A stretch of DNA of 55,694 nucleotides from Aquificaceae bacterium (GTDB lineage: Bacteria > Aquificota > Aquificia > Aquificales > Aquificaceae). The translations under genes and the position numbers were made by a program. Below are positions 34,983-43,139 of this stretch, in pieces. The notes below the pieces were generated by a model. The model saw nothing but the letters and a program-made list of their open reading frames with translations, did not search any database and was not told the origin of the DNA. The stretch lies in contig WFYI01000025.1 in NCBI GenBank assembly GCA_015490155.1, forward strand, positions 1-55,694. Direction: 5' to 3'. How positions within the stretch are numbered: the stretch's first letter is position 1; every line of letters begins with the position of its first letter.

Positions 34983-35843
34983 TTACTTCAACTTACCGAG
35001 AAATTCCAAGGTTACGGTGCTTAAATCTTCAGCGGCTAAATCCCTAAAGAAGTGGTCTGCAAAATCTATAACTACTATTTCCACGTTTTTCTTTTCCTTT
35101 ATAAAGGGCTTCAAAAACTTATCCAAATCGGGAGTTCTTTCATCCATCCCCCCCACCGCTACCAGAACGGGAACATCTATCTTTTTGAGAGCCTTTCCTA
35201 TGTTCTTATCTATACCGTAATAGCTCCAAAGGGTTCTTGCTGAAACCTTAACATCGTTGCAGTAGAAAAAGTTAGTTTTAAGGAGTGTATTACCTTTTCC
35301 ATCTTTAACCAGCTTTTTCGCCTTTTCCAAAAACTTATGTTCCATGGGAACACCGTTGGCAGGTGCAAGGGCTATAACCCCTTTTATGGAACTGTCTTTG
35401 GCTGTAGATGCGTAAAGTATAACCTGCTGTCCACCGAAGGAATGCCCTGCGAGGACTATACTTTTCACTCCTTTGTCCTTTAACCACTCTACCCACCTTC
35501 CAATTTCCTTCAAATTAAGCTCGTAGTCATGGTCTAAAGGCTTAGAACAGTCGTAGGGCTGGGTTCTGTTATCTATGCCAAGAGACAGCGTTATGGCAAG
35601 TACCGGATACCCCTCGGAGAGCCACGCCTCCCTTTGAACTCCTATAGGCTCCCGCATCTTATGTGTTTGGAAAAGTCCGTGAACGAGCAGTATTACAGGC
35701 TTTTCTGAGGGTTTAACTCCCTCCGGGACTGTAAAGTCTCCGTTCAACCTGAGCTTCTTTCCCTCATAGACCAATTCCGTTTGAACAGGCTCAGCAAAAG
35801 CGTAGGCAATTAAAAATACAATCAAAAGAATGAACCTACTCAT
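34983..35843 (-). CDS. Exported alpha/beta-hydrolase
   Basis: A 286-aa secreted hydrolase. Residues 1-17 (MSRFILLIVFLIAYAFA) are a signal peptide. The fold motifs are LLVHGLFQTHKMRE (oxyanion HG), the nucleophile elbow GHSFGGQQ, the acid in VGGMDERTPDL and the histidine in DFADHFFRDL, a full catalytic triad. DNRTQPYDCSKPLDHDYELN is an insertion with a cysteine that may pair with FYCND. An esterase or dienelactone-hydrolase-like activity on an external substrate is likely, the substrate unknown. GGGAGG stands before the ATG at 35843. It is divergent from tgt. Confidence 0.85.
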   Translation of the reverse strand: MSRFILLIVFLIAYAFAEPVQTELVYEGKKLRLNGDFTVPEGVKPSEKPVILLVHGLFQTHKMREPIGVQREAWLSEGYPVLAITLSLGIDNRTQPYDCSKPLDHDYELNLKEIGRWVEWLKDKGVKSIVLAGHSFGGQQVILYASTAKDSSIKGVIALAPANGVPMEHKFLEKAKKLVKDGKGNTLLKTNFFYCNDVKVSARTLWSYYGIDKNIGKALKKIDVPVLVAVGGMDERTPDLDKFLKPFIKEKKNVEIVVIDFADHFFRDLAAEDLSTVTLEFLGKLK

Positions 35844-35911
35844 GTCTACCTCCCTTAAAACCTTTCAGCTGCAGAACAATCATCTAACTCCTATCCTAAA
35901 ATAATACTTCC

Positions 35912-37042
35912 ATGTTTGAGTTTAAGATACTTGCAAAAGACGGAAAAGCAAGGGTAGGGAAACTTAAAACCCCCCACGGTGAAATAGATACTCCGGTGTT
36001 CATGCCCGTTGGAACACAGGGAACCGTAAAGGCTATGACGCACAGCTTGTTAGAGGATACCGGCGCTCAAATAATGCTGGGAAATACATACCACCTTTAC
36101 CTCCGACCCGGAACGAACATTATACAAAAGGCGGGAGGTCTTCACTCTTTTATAGGCTGGAATAAACCTATACTCACGGACAGCGGAGGTTATCAGGTTT
36201 TTTCTCTCGCACAAGGCAGGTATGGAGATAGAAAATCAAAGGTGAAGGTAAAGGAAGAGGGTGTTGAGTTCAGAGACCATCTTGCAGGAGACATTCACCT
36301 CTTTACACCCGAAAGGGTAATTGAAATTCAAGAAATTTTCGGCTCGGACATAATAATGCCACTTGACGAATGTGTTGAGTATCCGATAGATAAAGAGTAT
36401 GCCAAGTCAGCTTTAGAAAGAACTATAAGATGGTTGGAGAGAAGTCTTAAGGTAAAGACGAATAAATCTCAAGCCCTGTTTCCCATAGTTCAGGGTGCAT
36501 TTTTTGAAGACTTGAGAGTTGAATCTGCGAATAAGACCGTAGAGTTCGACGCACATGGTTATGCTATAGGGGGTCTTTCCGTAGGAGAGCCTAAGGAAAT
36601 AATGTACAGAATGACACAAGTTGTAACAGAAATTCTGCCCTCGGACAAACCGAGATACCTTATGGGGATAGGAAAACCCGAGGATATAATCGAGGCGGTT
36701 TACAGAGGTGTGGATATGTTTGACTGCGTAATCCCTACCAGAACGGCGAGGACAGGAACTCTATACACATCGGAAGGCACGCTTAACATAAGGCAGGAGA
36801 AGTTCAAAGATGACTTTTCCCCGATAGACCCAAACTGCGGGTGTTATACATGTAAAAACTTCTCAAGGGCGTATCTTAGACACTTGTTTGTCGCCGAAGA
36901 AATAAGCTCATACATTCTCAACACAATACACAACCTAAGCTTTTACCTAAGTCTTATGGAACGCATAAGAACCTCTATACTCGAAGGAAAGTTTGAACAA
37001 TTTAGACAGTTCACCCTTGAAAAGCTCCTCAAAAGAGTTTAG
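35912..37042 (+). CDS. tgt: tRNA-guanine transglycosylase
   Basis: A 376-aa bacterial Tgt that inserts the queuosine precursor preQ1 at position 34 of tRNAs for Tyr, His, Asn and Asp. FMPVGTQGTVKAMT near the start, ILTDSGGYQVFSL with the general-acid aspartate, GGLSVGEPKE, and the nucleophile aspartate in MFDCVIPTRTARTG are all present. The zinc site is C-x-C-x2-C in NCGCYTCKNF with the later His in RHLFVAEE. The motif wording is of the bacterial queuine type. TAAAAT lies nine bases upstream of the ATG with no ribosome site. queD is 0.9 kb downstream, in agreement with queuosine synthesis. Confidence 0.97.
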   Translation: MFEFKILAKDGKARVGKLKTPHGEIDTPVFMPVGTQGTVKAMTHSLLEDTGAQIMLGNTYHLYLRPGTNIIQKAGGLHSFIGWNKPILTDSGGYQVFSLAQGRYGDRKSKVKVKEEGVEFRDHLAGDIHLFTPERVIEIQEIFGSDIIMPLDECVEYPIDKEYAKSALERTIRWLERSLKVKTNKSQALFPIVQGAFFEDLRVESANKTVEFDAHGYAIGGLSVGEPKEIMYRMTQVVTEILPSDKPRYLMGIGKPEDIIEAVYRGVDMFDCVIPTRTARTGTLYTSEGTLNIRQEKFKDDFSPIDPNCGCYTCKNFSRAYLRHLFVAEEISSYILNTIHNLSFYLSLMERIRTSILEGKFEQFRQFTLEKLLKRV

Positions 37043-37052
37043 TAAACGAAGT

Positions 37053-37706
37053 TCATAACTCACGGGCTACAAAGTAAAAGTAAACCTCGTCAACACCGAC
37101 TTCCATCAGAATTTTAGCAACGCTTTGGGCTGTAGAGCCAGTAGTTAATAAGTCATCTACAACCAGCACCCTTTTACCCTCCAGAAGGTCTATAAAGGAC
37201 TTTCTAACCCTAAAGGCTTCTCCCGTTATCCTTTTTCTTTCCTCCCTACCGTATCCCGCGAGTGGCTTTGAGTACCTGTGTCGCTCAACAACCTTTAGGA
37301 ATGGTATGTTCATAAACCTTAACAGTTCTTCGTTATGGTCGAACCCTCTTCCCCATCTTCTCCAGAAATGAACCGGAACGAAGGTAATCATATCCGGCTC
37401 TACATCTTTCAGATACTCCTTTAGATGGGTTTCTACCTTGCCCGCAAGAGCTTGCACGAGCGGTAAAGCCCTTCTGAATTTTATAGACTTTATTACTTCT
37501 TCCAAGGCTCCTTCATACTTAGCAAATATCCTGTATCCTGATATGAAGGGAAGCTCAATATACTCAAAGGGATGAAAGGGCTTTAAGTCTTCTATGCACT
37601 TAGGGCATACGAATCCCTGTGCGTCTGCTTCAAACCCCTTTCCACAGCTTATGCAGAAATCCTCAGAAAGGAATAAACTGTCTACCAACTTACCGAGTAA
37701 TTTCAT
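37053..37706 (-). CDS. ComF-family phosphoribosyltransferase-like protein
   Basis: A 217-aa ComF/GntX-like protein. The N-terminal zinc motif is C-x2-C (CISCGKGF) with CPKC 16 residues on; the C-terminal PRPP-binding loop RVLVVDDLLTTGSTAQS is intact. In naturally competent bacteria ComF takes part in DNA uptake with the cytoplasmic helicase; in others the function is unknown. DPDMITFVPVHFWRRWGRGFDHN is the middle family phrase (VP.H..R...RGFN). It is convergent with tgt (10-base gap) and divergent from the tRNA gene, whose promoter lies in its upstream bases. Confidence 0.88.
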   Translation of the reverse strand: MKLLGKLVDSLFLSEDFCISCGKGFEADAQGFVCPKCIEDLKPFHPFEYIELPFISGYRIFAKYEGALEEVIKSIKFRRALPLVQALAGKVETHLKEYLKDVEPDMITFVPVHFWRRWGRGFDHNEELLRFMNIPFLKVVERHRYSKPLAGYGREERKRITGEAFRVRKSFIDLLEGKRVLVVDDLLTTGSTAQSVAKILMEVGVDEVYFYFVAREL

Positions 37707-37722
37707 TCCCTTGGAAGTTCAG

Positions 37723-37728
37723 TATAAT
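37723..37728 (+). promoter_or_regulatory. -10 element of the tRNA-Val gene
   Basis: A perfect TATAAT lies 13 bases before the tRNA 5' end. I find no good -35 hexamer at 16-18 bases upstream. Confidence 0.5.
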
Positions 37729-37741
37729 ATGAAATCTGAGA

Positions 37742-37817
37742 GGGCGGTTAGCTCAGCAGGGAGAGCGCCATCCTCACACGATGGAGGTCGGCGGTTCAAG
37801 TCCGCCACCGCCCACCA
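37742..37817 (+). tRNA. tRNA-Val(CAC)
   Basis: A full cloverleaf of 76 bases. The acceptor GGGCGGT pairs with ACCGCCC, then A73 and an encoded CCA. The D stem is GCTC/GAGC, the anticodon stem CCATC/GATGG with loop CTCACAC (anticodon CAC at 37775-37777, reading GUG), and the T arm GGCGG-TTCAAGT-CCGCC. All stems are perfectly paired. It stands alone between comF (divergent) and queD. Confidence 0.97.
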
Positions 37818-37845
37818 TAAAGCCTATCGCATATCTCAGGAGCGC

Positions 37846-37874
37846 TTGATTTTTGTAAGCTACTACCGTAAATT
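37846..37874 (+). promoter_or_regulatory. Candidate promoter of queD
   Basis: TTGATT (37846-37851) and TAAATT (37869-37874) are 17 bases apart. The -10 element is within a 12-base perfect palindrome TAAATTAATTTA (37869-37880), which could also be a regulator site. The leader would be about 45-50 bases; I see no preQ1 riboswitch in it. Confidence 0.4.
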
Positions 37875-37926
37875 AATTTAGCCGTAAATAAGCAACTCTT
37901 CACATAGTAATTTCAGAGGTGTAATT

Positions 37927-38421
37927 ATGAAATGGACTATATCCAAAACCTTTAGGTTTGAGGCGGGACATAGAGTATGGAAGCAAAACCTGACCCACGG
38001 GAGAGGTGCAGAGTTTACAAGAAGCGTAGAGGTTCCACAGAACAAGTGTATCAACCTCCATGGACACAGCTATGTATTAGAAGTCACGGTAGGCTCCGAT
38101 ACGCTCAGTGAGCAAGATATGGTTATGGACTTCTACCACGTCAAAAATGCACTCAAGAGCCTGATTGATACCATAGACCACAGCTTCATAATAGATGAAC
38201 AAGACCCTATGTTCGGGGAACTTAAGGAGGTAGCTGAGAAGTTTGGAGCTTTAAAGATTTTTCCGGTCAAGTTCTGCCCTACCGCGGAGGCACTTGCAAA
38301 GTTTTTCTACGACTTTCTCGAAGATAAATTGAAGGAAAAGGGCTTGCTGGGAGAGGTGAAGGTAGTAAAGGTTGTAATTTGGGAGACGGCAACTTCAAAA
38401 GCGGAATACAGCTTGAGTTAA
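37927..38421 (+). CDS. queD: 6-carboxytetrahydropterin synthase (QueD-type)
   Basis: A 164-aa PTPS-family enzyme. The zinc histidines are in FEAGHRVW and CINLHGHSY; the DHSFIIDEQDP phrase has the catalytic His/Asp; PTAEALAKFFYDFL is the usual C-terminal PTSE-like motif. QueD turns dihydroneopterin triphosphate into carboxytetrahydropterin, the first dedicated step toward preQ0 and queuosine. It is longer than typical QueD (about 120 aa) owing to insertions around NLTHGRGAEFTRSVEVP and GALKIFP; this long form is found in some thermophiles. AGAGGTG precedes the start. tgt is close by, which supports the queuosine role over folate synthesis. Confidence 0.88.
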   Translation: MKWTISKTFRFEAGHRVWKQNLTHGRGAEFTRSVEVPQNKCINLHGHSYVLEVTVGSDTLSEQDMVMDFYHVKNALKSLIDTIDHSFIIDEQDPMFGELKEVAEKFGALKIFPVKFCPTAEALAKFFYDFLEDKLKEKGLLGEVKVVKVVIWETATSKAEYSLS

Positions 38422-38432
38422 AATAAATTTTC

Positions 38433-40433
38433 ATGGACATAAAAGTCTCTTCCCAGAAGGACATAGATAGTCTGGTAATAAATACCATAAGGTTTTTAAG
38501 CTTAGACCAAGTAGAAAAAGCCAAATCCGGGCATCCGGGAATGCCCTTGGGAGCTTCCCACGTAATATACCTTATTTACGATAGATTTCTCAAATTCAAT
38601 CCCAAGAACCCTAATTGGATAGACAGGGATAGATTTATACTCTCAGCAGGACACGCCTCTGCGATGCTTTACTCGACTCTATATATGTTCGGCTACGACA
38701 TAACAATAGAAGACCTTAAACAGTTCAGACAACTTGGAAGCAGAACACCGGGACATCCGGAAAGTTGGTTAACGCCCGGAGTGGAAGCCACCACAGGACC
38801 TCTCGGGCAGGGCATAACAAACGCGGTCGGTATGGCGCTTGCGGAGAGGTACCTCGCAAGCGTTTTCAACAAAGAAGGCTTTCCCGTTATAGATCACTAC
38901 ACTTACGCTCTGTGTTCCGACGGAGACCTTATGGAAGGTATATCTTACGAAGCGGCTGCGTTCGCCGGACATCAGAAACTAAACAAGCTTACGGTTATAT
39001 GGGATAACAACCACATCTCAATAGACGGTGATACGAAGTTAGCGTGGAGCGAAGATGTTCTCGGAAGATTTGAAGCCCTTGGCTGGGAAGTGTTCAATGT
39101 GGAAGATGGATATAACCTTGAACTCGTAGAAGAAACCCTGAGAAAGGCGAAGCAAAGCGATAAGCCGAGTTTCATATCCGTAAGAACTCACATAGGGTAT
39201 GGAAGCCCCCTCCAAGATACCGCAAAGGTTCACGGCGCACCTATGGGTAAAGAAAAAGCCATAGAAACCAAACGGCGTGCGGGTTGGTCTACAGAAGAGT
39301 TCTTCGTGCCAGAGGAAGCTCTTAACTACTCTCGCAGGCACATAGAACTCGGTGAGGAAAGAGAAAGGGAATGGTCTGAACTATTTGAAAGATACAAAAG
39401 AGAGTTCCCGGAGCTTGCCTCAGAGTTGGAGCGAGCCTTCTCCAAGGATTGGTCTACTGACTGGTATAAGGAGCTTCCGGACTTTACAGAGGATATGGCT
39501 ACCCGCAAAGCTTCCGGAAAGGTCTTGAACATACTAGCCAAACACATACCTACCATGATAGGCGGCTCTGCTGACCTATCCGAATCCAATAACACTATTC
39601 TCAAAGACTATCCCGAGCTTGAAGCTAACCAACCTGCGGGCAGGAACATACATTACGGTGTAAGGGAACACTCTATGGGAGCCATAATGAACGGCATGGC
39701 TTATCACGGGGGAGTACTTCCCTACGGAGGTACGTTCCTTATATTCTCGGACTATATGCGTCCTCCCATAAGGCTTGCAGCCATGTCGAAACTACAGGTT
39801 ATATATGTGTTCACCCACGATTCTATAGGTTTAGGTGAAGATGGACCCACGCATCAACCCGTTGAACAGTTACCCTCTTTAAGGCTCATACCCAACCTGT
39901 GCGTGATAAGACCCTGCGATGCAAACGAGGTAAAAGTGGCGTGGAAAGTAGCTGTAAGCAGGAAGGAAGGTCCAACAGCTATAGTTTTAACCAGACAGAG
40001 CGTTCCAGTACTTGACAGGAGCATGTACCCATCTGAAGAAAACCTTGAAAAGGGAGCTTACGTCCTTAAAGATACCGGCGATAAGCCCGAGGTTGTACTC
40101 CTTGCGTCCGGTTCTGAGGTTCACGTTGCCCTGAAAAGCGCCGAGCTGTTGAAGGAAAATGGAATAGCAAGTAGGGTTGTAAGCTTTCCTTCGGATTTTC
40201 TTTTTGAGCTACAAGATGATGAGTATAAAGTTAGTGTAATCCCTACGGAAATAAAAAGGATAGTAGCCATAGAGGCTTCAAAGGGCAACCTGTGGTATAA
40301 ATACGTGGGAAGGGACGGACTCATAATATCCATGGAGAGCTTTGGTAAATCTGCTCCCGGCGGCGCCTTATTTGAGCATTTTGGTTTTACCGCCGAGGCG
40401 GTAGTTAAAAAAATAAAAGAAAAATGGTTCTAA
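38433..40433 (+). CDS. tkt: Transketolase
   Basis: A complete 666-aa transketolase, transferring two-carbon units between sugar phosphates with TPP. The TPP domain is marked by GHPGMPLGASHVIYLIYDR near the start, TTGPLGQGITNAVGMALAER, and SDGDLMEGISYEA with IWDNNHISIDGDT; the pyrimidine domain has GGSADLSESN and GVREHSMGAIMNGMAYHGG (catalytic Glu). It follows queD after 11 bases, but TAAAAT eight bases before the ATG suggests an own start of transcription. With transaldolase it completes the non-oxidative pentose phosphate route. It converges with the next gene, 6 bases away. Confidence 0.98.
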   Translation: MDIKVSSQKDIDSLVINTIRFLSLDQVEKAKSGHPGMPLGASHVIYLIYDRFLKFNPKNPNWIDRDRFILSAGHASAMLYSTLYMFGYDITIEDLKQFRQLGSRTPGHPESWLTPGVEATTGPLGQGITNAVGMALAERYLASVFNKEGFPVIDHYTYALCSDGDLMEGISYEAAAFAGHQKLNKLTVIWDNNHISIDGDTKLAWSEDVLGRFEALGWEVFNVEDGYNLELVEETLRKAKQSDKPSFISVRTHIGYGSPLQDTAKVHGAPMGKEKAIETKRRAGWSTEEFFVPEEALNYSRRHIELGEEREREWSELFERYKREFPELASELERAFSKDWSTDWYKELPDFTEDMATRKASGKVLNILAKHIPTMIGGSADLSESNNTILKDYPELEANQPAGRNIHYGVREHSMGAIMNGMAYHGGVLPYGGTFLIFSDYMRPPIRLAAMSKLQVIYVFTHDSIGLGEDGPTHQPVEQLPSLRLIPNLCVIRPCDANEVKVAWKVAVSRKEGPTAIVLTRQSVPVLDRSMYPSEENLEKGAYVLKDTGDKPEVVLLASGSEVHVALKSAELLKENGIASRVVSFPSDFLFELQDDEYKVSVIPTEIKRIVAIEASKGNLWYKYVGRDGLIISMESFGKSAPGGALFEHFGFTAEAVVKKIKEKWF

Positions 40434-40439
40434 ATCCTT

Positions 40440-41861
40440 CTATGGACCTATATGTTTGAGAAAGCTCGGCACCTCTTCACTTCTAAGCCAGCCGGCACTT
40501 TCAAGGCGTGAATCTATAAACCCCTTATCCTTACCGAGCTTCTGTGAGAGGTAATCAACGAACCCCTCTCTGTTACCCTTGTACTTCTCTATATCCTCCT
40601 CATCAACCTCGGGGAACCTTGAAACTATCCTGCGTTTAACTTCCCTCCAAACGACTGGGGAGTCGTAAAGGCTGAATTTTTTATCTCTTACGCCCGTTTT
40701 TACAACCAGCTCCTTTATTGATTCGAGAAACTCCGTATCCGAGGTAACTATAGCCTCTGCCATTATCGGGTCTACCCTGTAATAAAGCCCGAAGAGTTTA
40801 CCCAAAAGTCTGCGTTTAGTTCTTATAAACAGCCCGAGCTTTTCCTCAACTTCTTGAACTTTATCCCTGATAAGGTCGTAATAGCTTAAAAGTTCCAACT
40901 CAAGCCCGCCGAGATGCCTTATGTGGGCTGAGAGCAACGAAGCGCTGTAATGTGTTTTTTCCCTTTTCTTAGTTTCTTCTTTTCTGTAATGCTCGTCGCC
41001 GTATTCTACCTCTACATCGGTATGAATGGGAGGAACTATGTGGAAGCTTTCGGACTCCCAACCCGCCTTACGAAGTATCTGCTCCGCTCCATGCTCGTCG
41101 AGATTATACTTTTGCATGAGCAATTTTTTAAGTCCTTCCCTATCCTTTTTATACTTATCCAGCTCATCGTAAGGTATGTCAACCTCTACGTAGACAAGCT
41201 TACTGCCCCCGCTACCGTTGGGAACTACTATGTTTTTCCTACCGTTGATATTCCTCCTGATAAACTCCCAGTCGTCATCTGTCATAACGGGCTCCGGATG
41301 CCAACGGCTATCCATCTCGCTTTCCAGCTCAAGGTAAGGAACGGTTTCGTACCAGGTTGCCTTCGCGAGTTTTTCTTCTATAAGCTCCTCCGATTCACCC
41401 AGCTTGTCCCTGACATACTCTATAAACTCGTTTCTCTTAAACTTGAACCGGTCTATCTCGTCAAAGGACAGCTCCGGGAATAGTATCTTGAGCTTGTATC
41501 TTATGTAATCCCAGTTACCGAAGAGGTTTTGAGGCTCGAGAACATCCTCGAAGTAAGCGTGTTTTTTCACAAAGTCAAAGTAGTACTGGATAAACTTTCT
41601 TACCCTCGGGTCTGTGTTGATGAGTATATCCATAAACTTGGGGTCGTAATGTCTTATTATGGACAGCAGGCGTGCCACGTTTACCTTTTTAACGTTGTGC
41701 AGGTGGCACAGCTCTATGGCGTAGTCCTTTGAGAGCTTGTCGTTAACCTTGCAGTACTCGTTAAGGGTTTCCATTTCCCTTTTGAGTAGTTCTCTGAATA
41801 CAACTAACTTTTCAGTATTTGATAGCTCGTCCTTCAAAACCAAAACTTCAAATACCCCCAT
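40440..41861 (-). CDS. Protein with three CsbD-like helical repeats, function unknown
   Basis: A 473-aa soluble, charged protein with no characterised full-length relative that I know. Three segments match the small stress-protein family CsbD/YjbJ: residues 116-170 (NWDYIRYKLKILFPEL, then KRNEFIEYVRDKLG), 196-268 (DDWEFIRRNI, then DREGLKKLLMQKYNLDEHGA) and 403-458 (VWREVKRRI, then GNREGFVDYLSQKLGKDKG). Each has the family layout: Trp, basic helix, acidic turn, (K/D)-x-R, a long helix and a final Trp. The helical segments at 30-105 and 320-390 resemble each other too, so the protein may be an ancient duplication. The start at 41861 has GGAGG seven bases upstream; the ATG at 41876 precedes that site. 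Confidence 0.7.
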   Translation of the reverse strand: MGVFEVLVLKDELSNTEKLVVFRELLKREMETLNEYCKVNDKLSKDYAIELCHLHNVKKVNVARLLSIIRHYDPKFMDILINTDPRVRKFIQYYFDFVKKHAYFEDVLEPQNLFGNWDYIRYKLKILFPELSFDEIDRFKFKRNEFIEYVRDKLGESEELIEEKLAKATWYETVPYLELESEMDSRWHPEPVMTDDDWEFIRRNINGRKNIVVPNGSGGSKLVYVEVDIPYDELDKYKKDREGLKKLLMQKYNLDEHGAEQILRKAGWESESFHIVPPIHTDVEVEYGDEHYRKEETKKREKTHYSASLLSAHIRHLGGLELELLSYYDLIRDKVQEVEEKLGLFIRTKRRLLGKLFGLYYRVDPIMAEAIVTSDTEFLESIKELVVKTGVRDKKFSLYDSPVVWREVKRRIVSRFPEVDEEDIEKYKGNREGFVDYLSQKLGKDKGFIDSRLESAGWLRSEEVPSFLKHIGP

Positions 41862-41868
41862 GTCTCTA

Positions 41869-41873
41869 CCTCC
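41869..41873 (-). promoter_or_regulatory. Ribosome binding site deciding the start of the CsbD-repeat gene
   Basis: GGAGG on the minus strand lies seven bases before the ATG at 41861 and inside the five-codon extension that the ATG at 41876 would give, so 41861 is the better start. Confidence 0.75.
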
Positions 41874-41966
41874 CATTAGTAGATTTCTTACAACTCTTAA
41901 TTTACCTTCTCAGGTACAAACTCACTGTGAGCAAGCTCATTTAAGAAAAAGCCTTATATTTTTTCT

Positions 41967-43139
41967 ATGGGTATAAGCACTCCAACCGTCGGAGAAATAC
42001 AGTACGAGTTTTCCAAAAAGGTATTCACGGAGCTTCTGAACAACAAGCCCAAGTTCGTAGATTACCTAAATACAGAAAAAACTCCCCTTCTGTTGATGGA
42101 TACCGAAGGCGTAAAGAGTAGGTATGTGCAAATAAAGTACCACATGCCTGATGTAGAAGTTTACTACGCCGTAAAGGCAAACGACCACCCGCAGGTGATA
42201 AAAGTTCTCGTAGAGGTTGGAGCGGGCTTTGAAGTTGCATCCGTAAGGGAGCTGCAGGAGGTTCTCTCCGCGGGAGCAAGCCCGGAAAGGATTATATCGA
42301 GTAACCCAGTAAAACCTCCTGAGTTCATAGACTTTGCCTACTCAAGTGGTGTACAAAGGTTCGCAGTGGATAGCTTCAGCGAGATTGACAAAATTCAGAG
42401 AATAGCTCCCCGTGCAAGGATTTACGTAAGAATTACCGTTCCGAACGAAGGTAGCGATTGGCCCCTCTCGAGGAAGTTCGGCACCGACCCGGATACAGCC
42501 TTGGAAATACTTGACTACAGCAGGAGAAAGGGGCTCATCCCAATAGGTATAACCTTCCACGTAGGTTCTCAATGTAACAACCTGAGAAACTGGTTCATAG
42601 CAATAAAAAGGGCTTCACTTCTGTGGAACAAAGCTAAGGACAGAGGTATAAGGTTGCTTACCCTTAACATGGGAGGTGGGATACCGGTCAGGTATTCTTA
42701 CGAATCCGTAAAGATAGAGGATATAGCGTATTACGTTAAAGGACTGCTCAGGAAGTACTTTCCCGTTCCTCCCTACGAGCTTCAGATAGAACCGGGCAGA
42801 GGTATAGTTGGTGACCAAGGCTTGATGATAACCAAGGTCATAGGTAAAGCTGAAAGGGGAAACGAAAAGTGGCTCTATATAGATACAGGTGTGTTTAACG
42901 GACTTGCAGAAGCCATAGGAGGCATAAGGTATCCCTTCTATTTAGAATCTAAGGGGGAGCTGAAAGAGTGGACGATAGGCGGAGTGTCCTGTGACAGTAT
43001 GGATGTGGTGGCGAGGAACGTGTTTTTACCGGAACCCGAGGTGGGACAACTCCTTTACATTCCCTCAGCAGGAGCTTATACCACCGTCTACGCCTCAGAG
43101 TTTAACGGGTTCCCGAAGCCGCGTGTTATATGCTTGTAA
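41967..43139 (+). CDS. Fold-type III PLP-dependent ornithine/diaminopimelate-type decarboxylase
   Basis: A 390-aa alanine-racemase-fold decarboxylase. The PLP lysine is in EVYYAVKANDHPQV, the phosphate/His motif is GITFHVGSQC, GGGIPVRY and EPGRGIVGD bind the cofactor phosphate, and the cross-subunit cysteine motif is VSCDSMDVV, with GAYTTVYASEFNG near the end. CDSMDV and the length are closer to eukaryote-type ornithine (or ornithine/lysine) decarboxylases than to LysA, whose motif is CESGD. It would then make putrescine or cadaverine for the polyamines of a thermophile. TATATT is six bases before the ATG. The 3' end overlaps the convergent pseudo-PilT gene by 14 bases. Confidence 0.82.
   Translation: MGISTPTVGEIQYEFSKKVFTELLNNKPKFVDYLNTEKTPLLLMDTEGVKSRYVQIKYHMPDVEVYYAVKANDHPQVIKVLVEVGAGFEVASVRELQEVLSAGASPERIISSNPVKPPEFIDFAYSSGVQRFAVDSFSEIDKIQRIAPRARIYVRITVPNEGSDWPLSRKFGTDPDTALEILDYSRRKGLIPIGITFHVGSQCNNLRNWFIAIKRASLLWNKAKDRGIRLLTLNMGGGIPVRYSYESVKIEDIAYYVKGLLRKYFPVPPYELQIEPGRGIVGDQGLMITKVIGKAERGNEKWLYIDTGVFNGLAEAIGGIRYPFYLESKGELKEWTIGGVSCDSMDVVARNVFLPEPEVGQLLYIPSAGAYTTVYASEFNGFPKPRVICL

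Noticed and set aside
37818-37926. Possible preQ1 riboswitch before queD
   Set aside because: No recognisable preQ1 hairpin with the A-rich tail; the region is better explained by a promoter.
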